A stretch of DNA of 64,000 nucleotides from Lethocerus indicus (lineage: Eukaryota; Arthropoda; Insecta; Hemiptera; Belostomatidae). The notes below the pieces were generated by a model, which was not told the origin of the DNA, did no database searches, and worked only from the letters and a program-made list of their open reading frames with translations. Made by a program: the position numbers and the translations under genes. Positions 1 to 9,806 of this stretch are shown one piece after another (position 1 is the stretch's first letter; each line of letters begins with the position of its first letter). The stretch covers positions 10,788,001 to 10,852,000 of the forward strand of contig JACDQD010000004.1 in the NCBI GenBank assembly GCA_019843655.1, given 5' to 3'.

Positions 1-3000
1 CAACGATTATGAACAGGGGGAATCCCCCTGGAAAGTTAGCGAAAATAAATGTTGTTCCCCTCCCTACAAGTCTGTATTGCGAGACTACTTAATGGATGAG
101 TGGCAACTCAATTCCGTTTGAGATAGCTAAGAATATGCGGCCGACGCGTGGAGAGGTAAATATTTATACTTACCCTGTTGGGTCCACTCCGGTGTCGAGA
201 CGCAGACTGGTCTTTGGACAGATCCTGGATCAGTTTATTATGTTTTGCTCCCACTCGAGGTAGCCTCAACGTTGTCCCCCTCCACAACTCCTTCCAGCAC
301 GATCCCTCCCCCTTAATAACTCCTGTACCTGTCCTCTCAACTCTCTCTCTCTCCACCGACTTTTCCTTCCGTGGGTGAGGAACCGCTTTCCGAAACCACT
401 CTCGAAGACCGCGCTCGTTATCCTCAGCGATATTCTTCGTGTCAATAGTACCGATTAGGCCAACTGTTTTTTCCCCACTCGCCCATTTCCCCGTAGGGGG
501 CACCGGAGGAGTTTTGATGTTTGGCCTCAAAACCCTACGCACAGAACAAGTAGAAACCAACATACAACACTGGAGAACATTCCTCACAAGGTCTAACAAA
601 TTAAAAGAGCACAAAGGAAAGATAGAAAAGGATTTTTTCTCTCTTCTATGTTACTTCCGAATGTTTCGCTCTCAATACTGCCTGGCCACCCCTTCGCTAA
701 CCCTAACTTCTGACCTAATTTATTCCTCTTCATCGTGGGCTCATTCATACAGTCGGTTTCTTCCAACGTATATTCCCAGAAGGTGGAAGTCCAACTAAGA
801 ATTACTGTATGTTATGCATATTTGGTGATAAAACACAAGGAAGAAAGGATTTGAAGAATTGCACAATATTGCAGAGCACAAATAGATTTCTTTTATTACG
901 ACCGATAGCCCGATGGGTCTGATCTATTTCCATCTTTCCGTATGTCGAGTTGGGTATGCCACAAAGCGATGTTGACATCACATATTTATTTTTTGTTTAT
1001 TTCGTAATTTTATTTCCATGTCATATAAACTGAAATCGAATACTGCGTACATTTATTGCATTACATTTGAAAGTATTCTTAACGATTATGGACATCCTAA
1101 CGGCCCCTCTAGATTACGATCAGTGCGTTTCTTTTATTTCCGGACCTGTAGTTCTCACGACTCAAATACATTTCCGAAACCAGTTTCAAGACAGTTATTA
1201 CAGGCCGTAAAAGTCAGAAAGTTCATGTCGTTTTAACTAACCAGCCTAATCGCAGTAGGCGGACGACATGCACTTTATATTCGCTAATCCTAATCTTTGT
1301 GTAATTTGGATCCCATCCATCCAATATAAAAAATTGCTTCATTACAATTATTCTGTTATAATACCTGTTAATTTCTGTATTGCTAATCATAGCTTGACTA
1401 ATCACTTCACTCTTACATATAAAAGCCATAAAATACCACTTTATGTATGTTATAATTATATACCGGTCTAAATTAGGCGAATGGAGAGAGAAAATCGAAT
1501 GACCGAGAATATTTCAAACCACCGCAGACCTCCCTTGTTTAATTATATTAACTATTTTAGTTATATACCGGTTGTTATTCGTTTATGTAAATAAAAGAAA
1601 AATATATTAACACTATATTTACTCTAACCTATATAACACTATATTTATGTATGTTTTTGTTAAGTGTTTATAAGTTTAAGGGCTATATATTTATTTGGTA
1701 TTTAAAAGAACCCTTTAAATTGGAAAATATTTATTTTTTCTTCTGACTGGCGAATGAACTTTCTTCATGCTTATTCGAGAGGAGGAAGAACACACGTTAG
1801 GTTGAGGAAAAAAATTTGTAATTATTTACCAACGGTTTATTGGTTTGAAATGGTATATTTCTATGAATCTAACTGCTTGACCGACTGCGCTCCAGCCAGA
1901 AGCTGGTTCTTCAATGTAAACAATTACTTCAATCACTTTTCCTGTTTACTTACCCCTCCGTCATAACATATTATTGGGAACTTTCATAATCGTGAAAGTG
2001 TCCATCATAAAGCGACTGAGAAATTTCATAGCTATCGACCCGTTTAAATACGAACAAATAAGAATTCAAATTCGTAATTGACTGCGAGTGGAATTTACAG
2101 AACACTATAGGGAAATATCGAAACAAAAAACACACCCCAGGGTTTTCGTTTACGACATAAGAGAGGGCTGAATTTTAAAATATTTATATAATGAAACAGA
2201 AATAGAAAACAAGACAGATTGCCTCTCTTTCACCGACTGATTATGGAGTTCCCAACAGAATTTCTATACTAAATTCAGAACCCCAGTTTCTCCAATTCTG
2301 GAAATATACAGTTGTAGATCGCATTTGCTATTACTTCCTCCAGCGATTAACTTTATAGAAATTTCAAATTACTTCTACCTGATTATAAGACCAATTCATT
2401 AGAACGATTTTCGTACAAGTTATATGGCCAGTCGATGAGGCGTCCTTGGAAGATATCTTTTGTCTGGAGACTGACTCTTAAAAGTTAATACACGAACTAA
2501 ATTATTTCTTCATTGTGAGTTCATTCTTTCCGTTTGTTCCCCCCCGCACCGTGATTATTCGTTAGGGATACTTTTCGAGCTCAAGCTCCATCCGGAGCTA
2601 GCGTCTATTGCTAGCATAGGGTCTCTTCTTGATTATTAATTATCACATCTTGCTCTTCCCACTCCTTTCATAGCCATTTATCTTTCCATTTTAAGTGCAA
2701 ATCCGAATCTCCTAATGCATGCCCTCGGATAATCTCGAATTTCGCATCAGCCAGAATGACTTTCAGATTCCAAGAGAGGACTTGTCGATATTGAACTTCT
2801 TCTGGGGAATCAGCGGGGGTTTGGGTCAGCGACCGGTCGGGAATGCCGCTCAGAAAAACTTGTATTATTTAGCGAACAGATTTAAATTTAAATTCATTTG
2901 CAATACGAGCGATTTTCGATACATATAAAGGCAATGACTCTTCTTTTAATTTTTTTAATACGGCATGTATATACCGAACTTATATAACTAATTACTGTAA

Positions 3001-3492
3001 TAATATTATTATTTTAATTTTTATAATATTACTATTATCGAGTTATTAAAAATTAGGCCCATTATCTCTTCTTCGAGCGAGTTGGATCCGTTAGTTTTGA
3101 CTGTTTACCATAGCGGTATTCCGTTAACCATTGTTACCGCTGGTGACACTAACAGACTTCGACCGAACAGCTTCTAATTAGGTGAGAAACAGAGCTAACG
3201 AAATGTTCAAGCGACACTCATAGTCATAATGTCAGAAGTTATTACGTAGTCTGCTGAACAAATATTGATATTAATTTAAACAAATTATCAGTTTTCATGG
3301 AGAGTTAGTTCTTCCCAAAATGTGCATGACGTTAAATGGTGAATTTGGATAAAATAATAAACCCGAAATTGATAATGAAATCAGGCACATATTTTTCCAA
3401 CAGCAAAAGACAATTCTCTATTTATATAAATATAAACCCCCGCTTCAATGAATCTACACAGATAAAAATGGTTTAGAATTGGTCATAAGAGT

Positions 3493-3708
3493 ATGAATAA
3501 TTATAAATTAGCGTTATATACAGCTCAATACCTCCAAGTAATATTACAGTGGCAAAGTACACAGGATATCCCACCGGCTAGTAACATAAGAAAGTGGATC
3601 GACAGAACGCTACTGAAGACTCCGAGCAGCCAAAATTTAACCAGCCTAAAGACAAATCAGCGAGTGATGATTAAAATTTTAATCAGACAGGAGAATAATG
3701 GACTGTAA
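3493..3708 (+). mobile_element. Possible fossil of a transposon-type HTH domain
   Basis: A 71-codon open frame reads ...IPPASNIRKWIDRTLLKTP..., which faintly resembles the helix-turn-helix domain often found in insect transposon relics (pattern: P-P-S-x-x-T-I-x-x-W, then a basic F/L-x-x-T-G/P turn; DUF4817-like). No catalytic transposase domain follows, so this would be a dead remnant. The match is weak and made by eye; a chance ORF is the main alternative. Confidence 0.18.
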
Positions 3709-3790
3709 AGAAGGTGTTTCATAGTAATTAGACATGTTGGACGATAATATTTTAAACTGTAAATGCTCGTGGCCTATCGCACTACGCTAC

Positions 3791-3832
3791 GTGGGCATCC
3801 TCACTGTACTGTCACTGTTACTTGTACTGTGG
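3791..3832 (+). repeat. Diverged 40-bp direct repeat, copy 1
   Basis: This segment (core TCACTGTACTGTCACTG) is nearly identical to 4681-4721, about 890 bp away, with two or three substitutions. It sits just before a compound microsatellite, an arrangement common for 3' ends of short interspersed elements. Confidence 0.6.
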
Positions 3833-3851
3833 TGGTTGTCTGTTTGTCGTG

Positions 3852-3852
<1 letters not shown>

Positions 3853-3912
<60 letters not shown>
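3853..3912 (+). repeat. Compound microsatellite (TACA)(TA)n(TAA)n
   Basis: A TACA run passes into about ten TA units and then about ten TAA/AAT units. It follows the 3791 direct-repeat copy and may be the tail of that dispersed element. Confidence 0.9.
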
Positions 3913-3913
<1 letters not shown>

Positions 3914-4590
3914 CTTGGGGCATCTGACAAATAGGCAGTGAAAAAACCGAGCGTAGGGGATTGCGTTCGGCCGGCGGAAGCTCAGTGCGTTATTTGATCC
4001 GCATCAGATCGTTTGAGGGGGTCGCCCGATATCGAAAATAAATAATTTCTATTCTATTAATTGTTAAATTGGCACAATTGGGCGGAAGTTGCGATCCGCA
4101 GCCGGAAACTAGACAACGATCCTCCAAAAGATGTGACCGCAGAGCTACTCCCATTTTTAATTTCACTACAACGGTAGTGGTCAACAGCCGACTCGTCGAG
4201 TCTATTTATTTTCAAGCACAACATTGCGATTAATGTACATTAATCTGCACAATAATGCGTTTTCAGCACGGCGAGCAAAGTTGTAATTTGAACGGCTATG
4301 AAGCGCAGTCAACGCGAAAGATGCAGGTACATATTAGTTTCCGTCTAAAATTATATCCTTTCCCCTACGTCTTGGAAATTATAGTAAGCGACGGATGGGG
4401 ATTTTATGGTCATATCAACCAACGTTTAAACACAACCTATAATTTTCAAGTAACGAATCGGTGGCTGCTACTCATAGTATTCCATAACCTTTACATAACG
4501 TTAGTTATAGTTTCAATAATTTAGGTTAGTATATCTGTTCTGTGGTCTGTGAGGGGTGGGAATACCGTAGATTTCGTGTATTTCTGTCTC

Positions 4591-4721
4591 CTCTCGCTGG
4601 TTTGGTCTTTCGCCAGACCGGTTTCGGCTACTCGCAATCTTCAGCAGCGGTGTTAGTCACTTTGGCACATTGGATGTTTTTTGGGCATCTTCACTGTACT
4701 GTCACTGCTACTTGTACTGTG
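4591..4721 (+). repeat. Dispersed repeat, SINE-like, copy A
   Basis: This begins with CTCTCGCTGGTTTGGTC, has AGACCGGTTTC shortly after, and ends with the 40-bp repeat shared with 3791-3832. The opening motif recurs at 6332, 9068 and 59902. The family is unknown. No clear A-box/B-box pair was found, so calling it a SINE is only a guess. Confidence 0.4.
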
Positions 4722-6331
4722 TGTGAGGTGGCCCAAAAAACACCCAAAGTGGCCACCCCTCGCAGACCACAGGACAGGTATTCTAAACTGAAAATTTAGT
4801 TCTTTAGCCAAAAGGTTCAAATCATTAGCGTGTTTCATTAGATGGACAGCACTCGGGTTAGACTGCAACTTCAGGCACGTCCACGTATGCTACTGTCATT
4901 CAATGGTGTCAATGACTTTGAACAACGCATTCCGCAATGTTCAATCTGTGCTGCAGGTTGACCTAGGGATGGGGAGGAGGTGAAAAATGGAAGCAGGAGC
5001 CACCAAACTGGTTCGATTGTTTTGCTCCTTCATCGAACTGGTCCCACGGCCGGGTTCAACGTCCCCAAATACAAATGCCAGGCCCTTCCTCAAACTGGAA
5101 CCACTTTAAGATTGCACAACAGCCAGTCTGTCAGGACAACAGAAGAACCTTCGAAGACAACAAGGTCACAGAGCCATTTAAGAAAGTGAACTATTTATAC
5201 AGCAGGATCCAAAACAATTCAACGTGAAAGGTAAATACAAATAGTATATATTGAGGTTCATATTAAGTAAATAAACTACCTATATATTTGATTGAGTTTA
5301 ATATCTTACGAAAGAAGCTGAGTTTAAATAAAATTCAAGATCAATGCGAATTGGTAGGGAGTTGCAGGACTTGAGATGTAATTAAGTTGCGCTTTAAGAA
5401 ATTTGAATTCCCAAAATTGTAAATACCAAAACTTCAGAACGCCTAAACTCGAGTTATGTAAAAGATTAATACGGATTTATTTTCACTACAGTTAAAAGAA
5501 AAACATGAAATTTTCCTGGAAAAAACCTGTTTCCCGAGAACGATTATAAGATGCCATTGAATTTAGGTGAGATTGGTAGGACAAATTTTTAAGATTTGTT
5601 TTTAAGTGAAAAAAGTACTTTTTATCGGTAATCTGTATTAGTTCTGTAAATTAGTTCAGCTATCTTAACAGTGTGCAGACTACTTCCTAATTCTGGATAT
5701 TGATGTAAATTACATTTAAAAACGAGTTTTCCCTATCATTTTTTCAGGCTATTATGATGTCGCGTTAAAAAAAGGTTTCTCTTTTCTTTTTCGAGCGGTA
5801 ACCTGCAATAACCTGGGTTGAATATGTGTCAAAAACCGTAGGTAAGGACGGAACCGGCGGACCGGAAAACCCGGCAGAGGAAAAGTAAAGGACATCAGAA
5901 AGCGTTAAACCTACACGGAGGTCAGACGTAAATCGCGACCACAGATGGAATATATTTCATAACGCCATTGTTTCCTTACGTTACGCTTGATCCATATACG
6001 CTTTTCTGAGATCCTCGATTATTAGTTGGGGGAATTATAATAGTAACACAGTTCTCTCGGTTTAGAATTTAAATGTTAGAATTGATTTGAATACTTTTGT
6101 TTTATTATTGTTTAGAAATATAGAAATAGAAGCAATCACATTATAAAAACATTGACACATACACATGAAGATATCTGAATGGTTTACTTAATTGTCCCAG
6201 ATTTTTAAACCAAATAATAATTAAAGAATCAAACTAACCAACGGTAAGCATTGTGATTATATTATATAAATATAATATTTAACTGGTAATTTCCTTTTTA
6301 ATAATCATAATGAGTAATTGGTTTCTATTTC

Positions 6332-6412
6332 CACTCGCTGATTTGGTTAGGCTAGACCAGTTTCATTTAAAGCAGTAAATGATTGGAGCATCTTGCACTA
6401 TCGTTGTAGTAA
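6332..6412 (+). repeat. Dispersed repeat, SINE-like, copy B
   Basis: Opens with CACTCGCTGATTTGGTT, then AGACCAGTTTC and GCATCTTGCACT, in the same order as copy A at 4591 but with shorter spacing. It is likely a diverged copy with internal deletions. Confidence 0.35.
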
Positions 6413-7287
6413 CTCGCTTGTTTGATCCTAAGTCCAAACGGTTGTCTTTATCTTAAATTATGATTTTTGTAATATACAAAGGTAAATAATCTATTTCCAT
6501 TCGGTGAAGCTATCAATAAAAAGGAAAAGTAATATCGTTGAATATGAACAGCCAGTGATATAGTTTCTTTCTGGACTAGAAAGTTCTAGTCTTTCTTGTT
6601 TAAGCATTAAATTGCTATCATTAAAAGAATCATAAATTTCCTTTTTCGCATGTTTAATCGACTCGGCTTAGGTCGAAGGTGCAAGAATAATTTTGCATTA
6701 TTTCACTTCATTTCTGACAGTATCTACTAATTGCATTCTTACGACATTATCTAGCGGTGGTCGATTACGAGTCAAAATATCTCTGCAGCTTTTCACTTAT
6801 AATATTTAGATTAAAAACCATAACAATCAAATAGGTCGCAGCGGTGATAATGGGTTCATTTAGAATACTTCATTCATACCTCATTGTTAGTGATTATAAT
6901 TCGAGTAAACCGCCATTACATTACTGCTTGCAACAATTTCACGCCTCTATAAAGTGCCGAGAACGCCATCTTCTATCATAATCTACGGTTTCGACATTAT
7001 CCTTACTATTGTTCAACAAACGATTTTTTTCAGCTAACCATTACGGTTTATAAATCCCACCGGTGCGTAACATTTTTCAATTGTAGAAAGCCCCAACAAA
7101 TATCGGTAACACTAGAAACAACCTATACGAGCTTTTTGTCTTGAAATTCCATCTGCCAACGCTCGCAGAAATAAAATATTAAATTCTATATTTCCCAGCT
7201 GCCAGGTGGTCTTCATTGAATTCTAATTTTTTAAAAATTTTTAAAAATTTATTATAACGCACTCGATATATTGCTGTCAATAATTGG

Positions 7288-7314
7288 GCATAAGTCAAAG
7301 ATTTTGACTTATGC
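7288..7314. repeat. Perfect 12-bp inverted repeat, 3-nt loop
   Basis: GCATAAGTCAAA is followed after GAT by its exact reverse complement. No gene or terminator context is visible. It may be a decayed palindromic element. Confidence 0.8.
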
Positions 7315-7556
7315 TGTATTTTAAAGATTTAGTTGATCTTTCTCAGGGACGATAGCCCTGTCGGTGTGTAATTGTCCTGCATGTAGGATGCGGTCAATAT
7401 TAGTTCAACTTACGGCGTACTCCTCGGTTAAAAAATCCGACATTGGATATAACTTATATAAAAGGGTATAAAAGGGATTATGTACAGACAGAAGGACATT
7501 GATGTCGTCTAAATGAACACGGATTTCATATTTTCGTCTTAATACGCATTCATAAA

Positions 7557-7593
7557 AGTATTCGGCAAAGACAGATTTCATTTGCCGAATACT
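7557..7593. repeat. Perfect 13-bp inverted repeat, 11-nt loop
   Basis: AGTATTCGGCAAA at 7557-7569 pairs exactly with TTTGCCGAATACT at 7581-7593. It lies about 250 bp from the 7288 hairpin. Function unknown. Confidence 0.8.
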
Positions 7594-9294
7594 GGGAACC
7601 GCAAGTTGGAAAACTCCGTCCGAACAAACCTTTACAATGCCTATTGAGTGCGGAATGAGAACGCAGTAATGTCCGTGTATTGTTCGATGCCGGCTGGTAT
7701 GGGTTTGTCCTTGTTGGCGAATATTATTCGACCTCTGGTCTGGGACTCCGCCTTGGTCCTTATGGCGTCAAGCCAGGCCAATGACTTAGCCATTGTCGTG
7801 TTATGCAAGGCCCCTTATCTGACAGGCGCAATCTCGGTTTTTCAACGGGGTGGCTTCAAAAGATACAATCAAGCCAATATAAATTTCGGCTCCCCATCCT
7901 GATAAAGTTTTTCCGTTAAGGATTTAAATTAATAGTTTCAGATTTCCGACGTTTGGCCTTCCGTATCGGTTCGTCTATTTTATGCTACGTCGGTATAATT
8001 AAAATAATATTTTAAACATTCTCCTTCCTAACTGATTTTCTTAAAATAACTTCAGTTGGTTTCTTTTGTTGACTGCTATAAAGGCAAAACTATCCAAGTG
8101 AAATAACAAAAAGAATATGAAGAGAAACAGTAAGGCTTGCGGCCCTGAATATGTACAACTTTGGTGAAAGAAATGACACTGCATTTTTCAAGAATAAATG
8201 GCATAGGTTAAATTGCTGAATACCTTTTTAGTCCATTTTCTTGTCTGGCTGGCATGTTTGATAAGTTCGCTCTAAATTCTGTTTGGCGTCTATTTTTGTT
8301 TAAAGGCGAAATACTGAATTAAATTATTTCTTCATCGTGGGCTCCCCTCGTCGCCTTTGGTCCCTCCCTAACAATCTTCGCTGCGTGATACTGATCTTCG
8401 TTTCCGATCAAAGCGGCCTATGCCAGTCCGACCACGCGGTGGACTTCACGTTGTCTACTGACGATAGGAGGGTCCTCACAGAAGGAAAACTTTACTCCAC
8501 TAGGCCGGAGATAGTGGATCGCTGGGGAAACCCCTCTCAAAATTAGAACCTCGAGAACCTACAGGAGGTTCTTTAATTGTAACGATCTGGGATCCAATTA
8601 GCAAACCAGTATACTCTATCGTATCTCAGAGCCGCCTTGATTCCAGAATCCGTATTCCTGAAATCTTAACATTTACACGGAGTACATTGGTTTCGTTTTG
8701 GTGTTCGAAAGGTGACTGGTTAATGAGCGGCATTGGACCCATTCAGAATTCGTTACTGAGGATGAACGGTTTCCCCAATGACCTCTTGAGGTGAGCGGAA
8801 GCTAAATTTAGCTGGGGCCACTGGGTAACCGCCGAGGGTCACCACTTGACCCAACGCCACTTGTCTCTTCCCTCCACTTGAGACCTTCCAATTTAACATT
8901 GCTATCGCTCATATTTAACTTACGAAAGGAAATACAAATGTATTTCGCAAGTGTCCGTGCGTCCACCGAAGGACGCCTGAAAACAGAAAGATCTTAAAAA
9001 ATTGCATTGGTTCCACACAGTCAAATGTATTATATATATTTTTTTAAATGGCATCACTCTTGTGAACTCGCTCGCTGATTTGGTCCCGTCTTACCTCAGT
9101 ACCGGCTTAGCAAGAAGCGCACTAGCGCGTCACTAACATTCAGTTGGTAAATACAGTTGGTATTAATACGCCACTTTATTTCGGCGAAACGATTACATCT
9201 CTCTATATTAAGTTGTACCACTTGAATTGAATCCCATCTTCGAAACCGTGGTTCTTGAAATGAGTGGAAGAATGATATTCCAAAAAGGAACATA

Positions 9295-9401
9295 AAATAA
9301 AGGAAAATTGACACCATTCCGATATATAAATAGGTATTTAAAAAGGAAAAACCGACATATAAAAAGGGGTATAAAAAAATGGAAAAACGCACATATAGTG
9401 T
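9295..9401. repeat. Imperfect tandem repeat, about 33-bp unit, three copies
   Basis: Three A-rich units share GGAAAAAYCGACATATAAA-like cores. It lies just downstream (minus strand) of the likely poly(A) signal of the repeat-protein gene. The short minus-strand ORFs here owe their repeated FFxFFIPLF-like look to this tandem structure. Confidence 0.55.
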
Positions 9402-9412
9402 ACAACGTATAT

Positions 9413-9418
9413 GTTTAT
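9413..9418 (-). terminator. Candidate poly(A) signal of the repeat-protein gene
   Basis: AATAAA on the minus strand, about 390 nt after the stop at 9807. No nearer AATAAA or ATTAAA was seen on that strand. Confidence 0.4.
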
Positions 9419-9588
9419 TTCACTATTTGCTATAGCGTTACATACAGGCATTTACTTCTGGTCAGTAAACGTTAAAATAATTAAAATGTACAAATGATAC
9501 CGTATTGAATACTGTCAAATTTCTTAAATACAAAACATTAACGATACAAAACAGAAATCCTGTTTGTATCTGTTTGTGTTTCTTCCAG

Positions 9589-9719
9589 CAATGCTGGAAA
9601 GTCCCTCCAATTCTAGTTCAAGCTACAGGTGCGCTAATTACTCCATGAAAGACGAATATGACAATACTTCCAGTTTCGGTGATGACAGCTCCATCAGCAC
9701 TCACAGTTACTACAATTAA
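9589..9719 (+). CDS. Candidate terminal exon of an unseen plus-strand gene
   Basis: A good acceptor (pyrimidine-rich tract then TTCTTCCAG at 9581-9588) is followed by an open frame starting CA-ATG and ending in TAA at 9717-9719. It encodes about 43 residues rich in Ser, Asp and Tyr, including SMKDEYDNTSSFGDD and the C-terminus THSYYN. This looks like the C-terminal tail of a regulatory or membrane protein, but I do not recognise the family. Upstream exons would have to lie at the far left of the window or outside it. No AATAAA follows closely. The exon lies antisense to the 3'UTR of the repeat-protein gene. A chance ORF is possible. Confidence 0.35.
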
Positions 9720-9806
9720 ACATCTAAACAACAATTAAACAACTGAAACAATACGCATTAACAGTCTTATTCCTTATTACTACATCATCCGTGCGTAATA
9801 ACGTAC

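Larger units (their letters stand above)
1..9588. other. Long non-coding stretch, intergenic or intron
   Basis: No protein family could be recognised in any frame over these 9.6 kb. The DNA is AT-rich with a few GC-richer patches (about 170-800, 2.7-2.9 kb, 8.3-8.9 kb), and the open frames there are short and look random. It holds decayed repeats, hairpins and microsatellites, listed separately. If the candidate terminal exon at 9589 is real, at least part of this stretch is its last intron. Confidence 0.6.
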
